From positions 5,022,001-5,086,000 of the forward strand of contig NC_018000.1 of NCBI RefSeq assembly GCF_000265205.3: a DNA stretch of 64,000 nucleotides, written 5' to 3'. This DNA is from Sinorhizobium fredii USDA 257. GTDB taxonomy: Bacteria; Pseudomonadota; Alphaproteobacteria; Rhizobiales; Rhizobiaceae. The notes below the pieces were generated by a model, which was given only the letters and a program-made list of their open reading frames with translations, had not been told where the DNA came from and made no database searches. Shown in pieces: positions 43,821-51,372 of the stretch. Positions within the stretch are counted from its first letter, which is position 1, and each line of letters starts with the position of its first letter. A program made the position numbers and the translations under genes.

Positions 43821-44768
43821 ATGAACGGCTTCGATTTTCGCCGTCTGCGCCGCTGGGAATTGGCGATCGCGGCCTTCGCACTCTCGACTCCCCTGTTGCT
43901 GCCAGCGCTCGCGCCTGGCTCCTCGTCCCTTGTCAGTCCGGCAATGGCCGAGACCGTCGAGCAGCCGGACACCTCCCGGGTCGTTTCGATCGGCGGCGCA
44001 GTGACCGAGATCATCTATGCGCTCGGCGAGGAAAACCGGCTCGTCGGCCGCGACTCGACGAGCACCTATCCCGAGGCAGCGGCGAAGCTCCCCAATGTCG
44101 GCTATATGCGGCAATTGGCACCGGAGGGGATCATCGCCGTCAATCCGGCGGCGATCGTGGCCATCGACGGCAGCGGCCCGCCCGAGGCGCTTGCGGTGCT
44201 GAAGCAGGCGAACATTCCCTTCACGACGATTGCCGAGACCTACGACAAGGCGGGCATCGTCGCCAAGATTCGCGCCGTCGGCGCTTTCCTCGGCGTTCCC
44301 GACAAGGCCGAAGCCCTGGCCCGGTCAGTCGAGCAGGACCTGGACGCCGCACTCGCCGCCAGCGCTGCGCGCCCCGAGAACGAACGCAAGCACGTCCTAT
44401 TCATCCTCAGCACCCAGGGCGGCAAGATCATGGCCTCGGGCACCGGTACGGCCGCCAACGGCATTATCGAGCTTGCCGGCGCGATCAACGCCACCGGGAA
44501 TTTTCCCGGCTATAAGCCTCTGACCGACGAGGCGATCATCGAGGCAAAGGCGGATGTCATCCTCATGATGGATCGGAGCGGAGGCCATGCGACAAGCCCC
44601 GACGAACTCTTCGCCGTTCCGGCCTTGAGCCTGGCGCCGGCGGCGAAAAACAAGGCGCTCATCCGGATGGACGGGCTGCACCTGCTCGGTTTCGGCCCGC
44701 GCACTGCTAGTGCGATCCGGGAACTGACCACGGCAATCTACGGAAAGCAGACCAATGCCTCGCAATGA
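43821..44768 (+). CDS. hmuT: periplasmic heme-binding protein HmuT
   Basis: A 315-residue periplasmic binding protein. The N-terminus has a hydrophobic signal (WELAIAAFALSTPLLLPALA) preceded by RRLRR, possibly Tat-like. The fold-type motif RVVSIGGAVTEIIYALGEEN begins the mature part, and GRDSTSTYP carries the usual heme-ligand Tyr. ATG 43821 follows GAGGAG. It overlaps hmuU by 14 bases. Confidence 0.92.
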   Translation: MNGFDFRRLRRWELAIAAFALSTPLLLPALAPGSSSLVSPAMAETVEQPDTSRVVSIGGAVTEIIYALGEENRLVGRDSTSTYPEAAAKLPNVGYMRQLAPEGIIAVNPAAIVAIDGSGPPEALAVLKQANIPFTTIAETYDKAGIVAKIRAVGAFLGVPDKAEALARSVEQDLDAALAASAARPENERKHVLFILSTQGGKIMASGTGTAANGIIELAGAINATGNFPGYKPLTDEAIIEAKADVILMMDRSGGHATSPDELFAVPALSLAPAAKNKALIRMDGLHLLGFGPRTASAIRELTTAIYGKQTNASQ

Positions 44769-45876
44769 GGCGATTGGTAGCGCGCGCGGACCTGCCTTGG
44801 CTGCCAGAGTCACCCACGCGCGGCAGAAAGGCGACCGATCCGGTCTGGCGCGGGTGCTTATCGCCGTCCTCGCGGTGCTCGCCGTCGGCACTTTCGCGAC
44901 CTCGATCATGACGGGCGCCGCCGACGCTTCACTTGGTAATGTCTTGCGCTGGCTTGTCGGCGAAACGGCTGCCGACCAGGCCTTGAGCACGCGCGATCGT
45001 ATCATCATCCTTGATATCCGCCTGCCGCGCGCCGTGCTCGGCATGCTGGTCGGCGCCGCCCTCGCCGTCTCCGGCGTCGTCATGCAGGGGCTGTTCCGCA
45101 ACCCGCTGGCCGATCCCGGTCTTGTCGGCGTGTCTTCCGGCGCGAGCCTCGGCGCCGTCCTGCTGATCGTCCTTGGCGGCACCCTGTTTGGACCGTTATT
45201 TGCGCTCCTCGGCTTCCTCGCGCTACCGCTTGGCGCCTTCTGCGGCGGCCTCGCCACGACCATGCTCCTCTATCGCATCGCCACACGCGGCAGCCAGACC
45301 TCGGTGACGACGATGCTGCTCGCCGGCATCGCGCTTGGCGCTCTCACCGGCGCGGTCACGGGCGTGCTCGTCTTTGTCGCCGACGACAAGCAGCTGCGCG
45401 ATCTTACCTTCTGGGGACTCGGCTCCCTGGCCGGCGCCAATTGGACGAAGATCTTGGCCGCTGGGCCGATCATCCTCCTGGCGCTTTCCGTCGTACCCTT
45501 CCTGGCGCGGGGCCTCAACGCGATCACGCTCGGCGAGGCGGCCGCCTTCCACATGGGCGTGCCGGTGCAGCGCCTCAAGAACATCGCCATTTTCAGCGTC
45601 GCCGCTGCAACCGGCGCCTCCGTCGCGGTCAGTGGCGGCATCGGCTTCGTCGGCATCGTCGTGCCGCATCTCCTGCGGCTCGTCATCGGCCCGGATCACC
45701 GTTACCTTCTGCCGGCGTCGGCGCTGCTTGGAGGCACGATGCTGATCTTCGCCGACATGCTGGCCCGCACAATCGTTTCTCCCGCCGAGCTGCCCATCGG
45801 CATTATCACCGCCTTCGTCGGGGCGCCGTTCTTCCTGTGGGGTCTGCTCCGCGGCCGCTCGAACATGGGACTCTGA
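44755..45876 (+). CDS. hmuU: heme ABC transporter permease HmuU
   Basis: A 373-residue FecCD-family permease with about ten membrane helices. Family motifs are LRLPRAVLGMLVGAALAVSG (given here as RLPRAVLGMLVGAAL), GLFRNPLADPGLVG, and GGIGFVGIVVPHLLRLVIG. Starts inside hmuT; stop one base before the hmuV GTG. Confidence 0.93.
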   Translation: MPRNEAIGSARGPALAARVTHARQKGDRSGLARVLIAVLAVLAVGTFATSIMTGAADASLGNVLRWLVGETAADQALSTRDRIIILDIRLPRAVLGMLVGAALAVSGVVMQGLFRNPLADPGLVGVSSGASLGAVLLIVLGGTLFGPLFALLGFLALPLGAFCGGLATTMLLYRIATRGSQTSVTTMLLAGIALGALTGAVTGVLVFVADDKQLRDLTFWGLGSLAGANWTKILAAGPIILLALSVVPFLARGLNAITLGEAAAFHMGVPVQRLKNIAIFSVAAATGASVAVSGGIGFVGIVVPHLLRLVIGPDHRYLLPASALLGGTMLIFADMLARTIVSPAELPIGIITAFVGAPFFLWGLLRGRSNMGL

Positions 45877-45877
45877 C

Positions 45878-46666
45878 GTGATCCGCGCCTCCGACATCTC
45901 CGTTAGCCTTGCCGGCCGACCTGTGCTCCAGGGTGTCTCGTTCGATGCCGCGCCCGGAAGGATGACGGCGATCGTCGGCCCGAACGGTTCCGGCAAGACG
46001 ACGACCTTGAAGGCGATCTCCGGCGAGCTTAGCCCTTCCAAAGGCAAGGTGACCATCAACGGTCATGACATAACCCGGCTGAAGCCCTGGGAACTGGCTT
46101 TGAAGAGAGGCGTGCTGCCGCAATCGACGGTCATCTCTTTCCCATTCACGGTCAGGGAGATCGTCGGTCTTGGCCTTTCGACCGCCGGTGCCGATCTGGC
46201 CGGCGGTGGCCGTATCATCGACAATGCACTCGAAGCCGTCGACCTCGCCGGCTTTTCCGGCCGCTTTTACCAGGAGCTGTCGGGCGGCGAGCAACAGCGT
46301 GTCCAGCTTGCCCGCGTGCTTTGCCAGATCGCCGCACCCGTGGGCGACGGCGAGCCCCGCTACCTCCTGCTTGACGAACCGGTGTCGAGCCTCGACATCC
46401 GCCACCAGCTGACCATCATGCAACTGGCGCGGCAGTTCTGCGAACAAGGCGGTGGCGTCATAGCGGTGATGCACGACATCAACCTGACGGCGATGTTTGC
46501 CGACCAGATGGTGATGATGAAAGCCGGCCGCATCCGCGCCCTCGGCGCGCCGAAGGACGTCCTCACCGACGAGACCATGGAAGCGGTCTTCGGATGCCGG
46601 ATGCAGGTCGGCATCGCGCCGGCACGAGATGTTCCCTTCGTGCTGCCGCAAACGGCATCGCTCTGA
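45878..46666 (+). CDS. hmuV: heme ABC transporter ATPase HmuV
   Basis: A 262-residue ABC ATPase: Walker A GPNGSGKTTT near residues 35-44, signature LSGGEQQRVQLARVL, Walker B YLLLDEPVSSLD, H-loop VMHDINL. GTG start one base after the hmuU stop. Energises HmuU; ends the operon. Confidence 0.93.
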   Translation: MIRASDISVSLAGRPVLQGVSFDAAPGRMTAIVGPNGSGKTTTLKAISGELSPSKGKVTINGHDITRLKPWELALKRGVLPQSTVISFPFTVREIVGLGLSTAGADLAGGGRIIDNALEAVDLAGFSGRFYQELSGGEQQRVQLARVLCQIAAPVGDGEPRYLLLDEPVSSLDIRHQLTIMQLARQFCEQGGGVIAVMHDINLTAMFADQMVMMKAGRIRALGAPKDVLTDETMEAVFGCRMQVGIAPARDVPFVLPQTASL

Positions 46667-46814
46667 TATCTGGACGTCGTTGTCGCGCGGCAACGTCAAG
46701 ATTTACCGAAACAAATTTCTCCCTCATGCGTTGATCCGGGGCGTGCCACGTCCGGTGCGGCGCCGAGAATGCGTTCGGCCTTCGGGCCGGCATGACAGCG
46801 AAGGGAGCGACAAA

Positions 46815-47177
46815 ATGGCGACGGGTCTGTTTTCAAGTTCGAGCAGCAGGAAGCGCAACGGCGAAGCGGCCGACGCATCGATCGAGGACCAGCTTCACGA
46901 CATCCGGGAAGACATCGCGCAACTCGTATCATTGATCGCCGATCGGGGCATGGCGGCTTCGCGAGATACCAAGGCCAAGGCCCGCAGCACCCGGGAGCAA
47001 GCCGAGTCGGACCTGCAGGACCTGCTGGCGAGCGGTGAGCAGATGATTTCGGATCTGCGCAGCCGCTATGCGGGCACGGAAAGGGAAGTCCGTCGGGCGG
47101 TGCGCGAGCATCCGGTCGCCACGCTCGGCGTCGCAGCGGCCATCGGCCTCATCGCGGCAGCGCTTTTGCGGCGATAG
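46815..47177 (+). CDS. DUF883-like (ElaB/YqjD-type) membrane-anchored protein
   Basis: A 120-residue protein: Ser-rich start, a central charged coiled-coil segment (EDQLHDIREDIAQLVSLIAD and later helices) and a C-terminal membrane anchor (TLGVAAAIGLIAAALLRR) preceded by the family's REHP. ATG 46815 follows GGGAG by seven bases. DUF883/ElaB proteins are stress-linked and bind membranes; the neighbourhood of the general-stress locus fits but no EcfG-type promoter is visible upstream. Confidence 0.82.
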   Translation: MATGLFSSSSSRKRNGEAADASIEDQLHDIREDIAQLVSLIADRGMAASRDTKAKARSTREQAESDLQDLLASGEQMISDLRSRYAGTEREVRRAVREHPVATLGVAAAIGLIAAALLRR

Positions 47178-47293
47178 CAAGCTCCGCCCATGGGACGAGT
47201 TGTCAACAAATGCCGGCGCCGAAGCGAGCGCGACAGATTGCAAGCAGGGGGAATTCACCCGCTCTTCGTCCGGTGTGAAGGGGAGACATTGGC

Positions 47294-47725
47294 ATGCAGT
47301 CCCTAGGGGCCGTTCTAACCGCTTTGCTTGCAGTCGATTTCGGCGCCGCAGCCTCGCGCTTCAAGCGCAATGCGCTGTTGTGGGGAATCGTCGCCGTGCT
47401 CCTCGTCACCGCCTATATTTTCGCGCTCGTGGCGGTTGCACTTGTCCTCGCCGATTATTATTCGCCCATCGTTGCCTCGGTGGCGATTGCCGTGGCGCTG
47501 TTCGCAGCCGCCCTGGTTGTCATTGTCGTTGTGGCAGCACGAAACGCACGCGACCGGCGTCTCGTCGACGAACGGCGCCGCCGCTCATTGCTTCAGACAA
47601 ACCTGGCAATTGCCGCGGCCACAAGCATCCTGCGGAAGCAACCGCTCATCGGAGTCGGTACGGCGATCGCCGTGGGGCTCCTGCTCGGTCTCGGTAAGGG
47701 AAGGCGCCGCAGCCGCCGGGATTGA
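47294..47725 (+). CDS. small membrane protein, phage-holin-like/DUF1469 type
   Basis: A 143-residue protein with two adjacent transmembrane helices (LLWGIVAVLLVTAYIFALVA and VASVAIAVALFAAALVVIVV), an amphipathic charged segment, and a third short hydrophobic helix (PLIGVGTAIAVGLLLGLG) before a basic end. This resembles the YqjE/DUF1469 proteins that commonly accompany DUF883 proteins, as here (117 bases downstream). Confidence 0.75.
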   Translation: MQSLGAVLTALLAVDFGAAASRFKRNALLWGIVAVLLVTAYIFALVAVALVLADYYSPIVASVAIAVALFAAALVVIVVVAARNARDRRLVDERRRRSLLQTNLAIAAATSILRKQPLIGVGTAIAVGLLLGLGKGRRRSRRD

Positions 47726-47738
47726 TGAGCCGAGAGGC

Positions 47739-49238
47739 TCAAAGCGGCAGGCGGATCAGCGCGGTGACGCCGGCCGGCATATATTCGACCTTAACGGAAC
47801 TGCCGATGATCTTGTCCAGGCTCCGCTCGATCAGCAGCGAGCCGAAGCCGCGCCGGCGCGGTTCGCGAACCGGCGGTCCGCCGACTTCCGTCCAGGTCAG
47901 ATGCAGCACCGCCCCGCCTTCCTCCACGACGCCGCGCGCCGTCAGGACGATCTTGCCCTTCGGGACCGACAGCGAGCCATACTTAACCGCATTGGTCGCC
48001 AACTCGTGCAGCACCAGGCCGAGCCCCACCGCCTGGTCCGGTCCGAGCAGGACCTCGTCCTTGTGGATCTCCACCTGCTCGGCATAGTCGCTGACATAGG
48101 GCCTAAGCTGCTTGGAGATCAGTTCCGCGAGGCGGATCGTTCCCCATTCGTAGTCCGAAAGCAGCCCATGCGCCTCGGATATCGCCTGCAGCCTGCCGGC
48201 AAAGGCTGTCATGAATTCGGCCGGATCGCTGGTTTGCCGAAGGGTCTGGCGCGCGAGCGATTGCAGCATTGCAAGGGTGTTCTTGACCCGGTGGTTCAAT
48301 TCTTTCAGCAGCAGCCTGGTCCGCTGCACGGAAGCCTGCTGTTCGGAGACATCGATCGTCATGCCGAGAAAGGTCAGCGCCGCACCCTTGCTGTCGCGAT
48401 CGTGCACCCGGCCGCGGCCAAGCAGCCAGCGCCCGTTGGCGCGAATCCGGAACATGCCGTCATATTCCTCATTGGCCGCCATCGCCTGTCTGAGCTTCGA
48501 AAAGGTCGGGCCGCGATCGTCCGGATGGATCGCCCCAAAGACGGCTTTGGCGGTCAATGTCCGTTCCGCCGGCAGCCCGAACATGCGCGTCATCGCGCCG
48601 TTGCCCGCCACGGTCCCGTCGCGAATGTCCCAGAGCCAGCTGCCGACATTGGCGGCGTCGAGCGCCATGGCGAGGCGTTGTTCCTCGCGCGAAAGCGCCG
48701 CCTCCTTGAGGGCACGCCGACGCGCCTCGTCCTTCAGCTTGAGCAGCGAGGCAGCGGCGTCGGCGATCCCCTGCAATGCGTCGAGCTGTTTCGCCGCGAC
48801 CTCGGCGCGCGGTACCCGATCGAGGACACAGACGGTGCCCACCGCCTGCCCTCCCAAAACGATCGGCGCCCCAGCATAAAAACGAAGGAAAGGCGCTTGC
48901 GCGACCTTTCGGTTGTGGCGCAGGACCGGGTGTAAGGACGCGTCGAGCACAAGAAACGTGCCGCCATCGCCGATCGCATGGGCGCAGAAGGACTCGTCGG
49001 ATCGCGTCCGCGTTTCCGTCGTGCCGACAGCCGCTTTGAACCATTCCCATTCGTGATCGACGAGCGTAACGAGAGCGATCGGCGCCTCGAAAAGGCAGGC
49101 GGCCAATTTCGCCAGCGGTTCGAAATCGGCATCGGCGACCGCCATGTCCGGTGCGGCCGCATGCAAGACACTGAGTCGCTCTCGCGAACCAAGTGTTTCA
49201 GCCACTGCGGGAAGCATCGCTTCTGCCCTCTCGTCCAT
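47739..49238 (-). CDS. cytosolic HWE-family sensor histidine kinase of the stress locus
   Basis: A 499-residue kinase: GAF domain (about 25-165, with FEAPIALVTLVDHEWEWFKA), PAS/PAC domain (about 190-305) and HWE kinase core. The phospho-acceptor is H316 in ELNHRVKNTLAML, and the ATP region includes LHELATNAVKYGSLS and GGPPV. No membrane helix. ATG 49238 (frame open to 49343). It lies downstream of rpoE2 on the same strand; its position matches RsiC of S. meliloti, a kinase controlling PhyR-type regulators. Regulatory role is by position and family. Confidence 0.88.
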   Translation of the reverse strand: MDERAEAMLPAVAETLGSRERLSVLHAAAPDMAVADADFEPLAKLAACLFEAPIALVTLVDHEWEWFKAAVGTTETRTRSDESFCAHAIGDGGTFLVLDASLHPVLRHNRKVAQAPFLRFYAGAPIVLGGQAVGTVCVLDRVPRAEVAAKQLDALQGIADAAASLLKLKDEARRRALKEAALSREEQRLAMALDAANVGSWLWDIRDGTVAGNGAMTRMFGLPAERTLTAKAVFGAIHPDDRGPTFSKLRQAMAANEEYDGMFRIRANGRWLLGRGRVHDRDSKGAALTFLGMTIDVSEQQASVQRTRLLLKELNHRVKNTLAMLQSLARQTLRQTSDPAEFMTAFAGRLQAISEAHGLLSDYEWGTIRLAELISKQLRPYVSDYAEQVEIHKDEVLLGPDQAVGLGLVLHELATNAVKYGSLSVPKGKIVLTARGVVEEGGAVLHLTWTEVGGPPVREPRRRGFGSLLIERSLDKIIGSSVKVEYMPAGVTALIRLPL

Positions 49239-49384
49239 TCGGCCCGAACTCCAATCCCGCTTCCGCCGGCAAGCCCGATTGGGAATTATGCAGCAATTCA
49301 AAACGCTGCCGCAATCCTTGCTTCGAGTAAACGCGCATAGCAAAGTAGAAATATGGAAGGAAGTGTCGTGGCAATGGGGATTTG

Positions 49385-49936
49385 TCAGGACACGAAAGCA
49401 CGCGAAGTAATGGGCGCCGAAGTTTCATCCGGCCCATAGTCGTTCTCGCCGTGGATTTGGAGAATCTCCTGGAGGCGCTGGCGTGCACGGTTGACGCGGC
49501 TCTTGATCGTACCCAGCGCGCAGCCGCAGATCGTCGCAGCCTCTTCATAGGAGAAGCCCGAAGCGCCGACGAGAATGATCGCCTCGCGTTGATCCGGGGG
49601 CAACTGGTCGAGGGCCCGACGGAAATCCTGTAGATCAAGCGAACCGTATTGCTCCGGATGGTGCGCCAGCGTCTCCGTGAAATGACCGTCGCTATCCTGA
49701 ATTTCGCGGCCGCGTTTGCGCATCTGACTATAGAGTTCATTGCGCAGGATCGTGAAGAGCCAGGCTTTCATGTTGGTGCCCATCTCGAAATGGTCCTGCT
49801 TGGCCCATGCTTTCATGATGGTGTCTTGCACGAGATCGTCGGCCCGGTCGTGGCGCCCAATGAGCGACATGGCGAAAGCGCGGAGGCTCGGCAAGGCCGC
49901 AAGCATCTCACGCTTGAACTCTTCGTTTTCCGACAT
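49385..49936 (-). CDS. rpoE2: EcfG-family general stress sigma factor RpoE2
   Basis: A 183-residue ECF sigma factor with region 2 (LIGRHDRADDLVQDTIMKAW) and region 4 (LPPDQREAIILVGASGFSYE, then IKSRVNRARQ). ATG 49936 has AAGGAG 11 bases upstream; a GTG at 49948 forms a GTGA overlap with the nepR stop and is the alternative. Transcribed with nepR from an EcfG-type promoter (autoregulation). Directs the general stress response when NepR is titrated by phosphorylated PhyR. Confidence 0.92.
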   Translation of the reverse strand: MSENEEFKREMLAALPSLRAFAMSLIGRHDRADDLVQDTIMKAWAKQDHFEMGTNMKAWLFTILRNELYSQMRKRGREIQDSDGHFTETLAHHPEQYGSLDLQDFRRALDQLPPDQREAIILVGASGFSYEEAATICGCALGTIKSRVNRARQRLQEILQIHGENDYGPDETSAPITSRAFVS

Positions 49937-49944
49937 CCCGTCGC

Positions 49945-50103
49945 TCACTCCTTGCCATCCAGCATGGATCGCTTTTCCACGGCCTCTAGCTTTTCCAGAA
50001 GATCGAGGAAGCGAGTGGGAATTCCCTCTTCCTGTACCGACAGGTAAAGTGCTTTCAGTTTTGCCGCGATCTGCGTGTTCGGATCGTCAGACTTCGGTCG
50101 CAT
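49945..50103 (-). CDS. nepR: anti-sigma factor NepR
   Basis: A 52-residue protein containing the NepR core NTQIAAKLKALYLSVQEEGI and PTRFLDLLEKLE. It sequesters RpoE2. The start at 50103 is favoured by the downstream position of the core and a weak GGACGG site; the frame is open to an ATG at 50139. Called RsiA1 in S. meliloti. Confidence 0.9.
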   Translation of the reverse strand: MRPKSDDPNTQIAAKLKALYLSVQEEGIPTRFLDLLEKLEAVEKRSMLDGKE

Positions 50104-50177
50104 GCTGACCGTCCGCCCTGCCCCTGAAGTATATCTCATCGTATGACTTGCCGCCCTTGAAACTTCGCCTGCACCAT

Positions 50178-50203
50178 AACGCCGCGGAAAAATGAAATGT
50201 TCC
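50178..50203 (-). promoter_or_regulatory. EcfG-type promoter of nepR-rpoE2
   Basis: On the minus strand GGAAC (50203-50199), 19 bases, then TT (50179-50178), matching the RpoE2 consensus GGAAC-N18/19-TT. It is 75 bases before the nepR start. Confidence 0.8.
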
Positions 50204-50208
50204 GCCCC

Positions 50209-50233
50209 GGAACCTTTTTTTCGCCGGGACGTT
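50209..50233 (+). promoter_or_regulatory. EcfG-type promoter of phyR
   Basis: GGAAC (50209-50213), 18 bases, TT (50232-50233), divergent from and almost abutting the nepR promoter. It lies 46 bases before the phyR ATG, leaving room for an ordinary leader. Confidence 0.82.
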
Positions 50234-50279
50234 TCCGCAGCGGAACAAAGCTAAAAGACACGGATCGAGGGAGTCCTGC

Positions 50280-51074
50280 ATGACACTGTCCACCCGCATC
50301 GCTCCATTTCTTCCCTATCTGCGCCGCTACTCGCGCGCCCTGACCGGGTCTCAGACATCGGGGGACGCCTATGTCGCGGCGGTGCTCGAAGCACTGATCG
50401 CCGATACCTCCGTCTTCCCAGATGCCAGCAGCGACCGGGTCGCCTTGTTTCGTCTCTTCACCTCGCTGTTCGGTTCTTCGTCGGTCCTCGTCCCCGAACC
50501 CGTTTCGCCCTTTGCCTGGGAGCAGCGCGCCTCCGTCAATCTTGCTGCCGTCTCTCCGGTCGCGCGCCAGGCTTTCCTGCTCGTATCCGTCGAAGGCTTC
50601 ACTCCTCAAGAGGCCGCGGAAGTCCTCGACGTCGATGCGGCCAAGCTGACCTCCCTGCTCGACCGTGCTTCGCAGGAAATATCCCGCCAGGTTGCAACCG
50701 ACATCATGATCATCGAAGACGAGCCGCTGATCGCCATCGACATCGAACAGATGGTCGAAAGTCTCGGCCATCGGGTGACGGGCATCGCGCGGACCAAGGA
50801 CGAGGCCATTGCGCTTTTCAAGACGACCGAACCGGGAATGGTGCTCGCCGATATCCAGCTCGCCGACGGCAGTTCCGGTATCGATGCGGTCAACGAAATC
50901 CTCAAGACCAGCGCGGTACCGGTGATATTCATCACCGCTTTCCCCGAGCGGCTTCTGACCGGCGAAAGGCCGGAGCCGACATTTTTGGTGACGAAGCCTT
51001 TCAATCCCGAAATGGTCAAGGCGCTGATCAGCCAGGCGCTGTTCTTCAACGAATCGACGAAGGCTGCTGCCTAA
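50280..51074 (+). CDS. phyR: PhyR, response regulator/anti-anti-sigma factor
   Basis: A 264-residue protein. The N-terminal half (1-130) is an ECF-sigma-like domain (region-4-like PVARQAFLLVSVEGFTPQEA) that, when exposed, binds NepR; the C-terminal half is a receiver with acidic IIEDEP, phospho-acceptor D191 (VLADIQLADG), Thr in FITAFP and Lys in VTKPF. Its own EcfG promoter gives positive feedback. Called RsiB1 in S. meliloti. Confidence 0.94.
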   Translation: MTLSTRIAPFLPYLRRYSRALTGSQTSGDAYVAAVLEALIADTSVFPDASSDRVALFRLFTSLFGSSSVLVPEPVSPFAWEQRASVNLAAVSPVARQAFLLVSVEGFTPQEAAEVLDVDAAKLTSLLDRASQEISRQVATDIMIIEDEPLIAIDIEQMVESLGHRVTGIARTKDEAIALFKTTEPGMVLADIQLADGSSGIDAVNEILKTSAVPVIFITAFPERLLTGERPEPTFLVTKPFNPEMVKALISQALFFNESTKAAA

Positions 51075-51097
51075 CGGCCCTCACTGTGAAAGAAGGA

Positions 51098-51123
51098 CTC
51101 TGCCGAAGCGTGTTTCGGCGGAG
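51098..51123 (+). terminator. hairpin after phyR, probable terminator
   Basis: CTCTGCCGAA (51098-51107) pairs over ten bases, with one G-U, with TTCGGCGGAG (51114-51123), loop GCGTGT. Only TTAAAGG follows, so termination may be weak. Confidence 0.5.
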
Positions 51124-51192
51124 TTAAAGGCCATGCCTGCGTCGCATGTCGCCGAGCCGACCGACAATCTATCAAAAAATGCGTTGCAAATG

Positions 51193-51321
51193 AAAACAGC
51201 CAGTGCCGAGGGAAGGGCACTGGCTGAGGTTATGCAACTCACTGAGGGGGATGTGAGTTGGCAACCGGCGGTATGCCTCCGACGTCACATTGGGGGCGAT
51301 GTGCGTCACCGCTCGGTTATC
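51193..51321 (-). ncRNA. candidate EcfG-dependent small RNA with C-rich hairpin loops (GsrN-like)
   Basis: No open frame exists here. Read from the minus strand, an EcfG promoter (51328-51352) is followed by three hairpins: 51307-51281 (GACG/CACAT arms with one bulged base; loop CGCCCCCA), 51260-51235 (CAACTCAC/GTGAGTTG, perfect; loop ATCCCCCTCA) and 51224-51199 (GCCAGTGCC/GGCACTGGC, perfect 9 bp; loop CTTCCCTC) ending in TGTTTTCATTTG, a plausible Rho-independent terminator. Expected length is about 125-130 nt. Promoter class, location beside phyR and C-rich loops fit the GsrN small-RNA family known from Caulobacter. Transcript ends are estimates. Confidence 0.65.
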
Positions 51322-51327
51322 GCCAAT

Positions 51328-51352
51328 AATGCGCGAGAGAACAAAAGGTTCC
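51328..51352 (-). promoter_or_regulatory. EcfG-type promoter of the candidate small RNA
   Basis: On the minus strand GGAAC (51352-51348), exactly 18 bases, TT (51329-51328), same spacing as the phyR promoter. It does not precede any coding frame on that strand; the pentulose kinase gene lies behind it. Confidence 0.75.
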
Positions 51353-51372
51353 GTGAAAAATTCAACTTTCAG

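Noticed and set aside
46667..47293. EcfG-type promoters before the DUF883-like and DUF1469-like genes
   Set aside because: No GGAAC box at correct spacing was found on the plus strand upstream of either gene.
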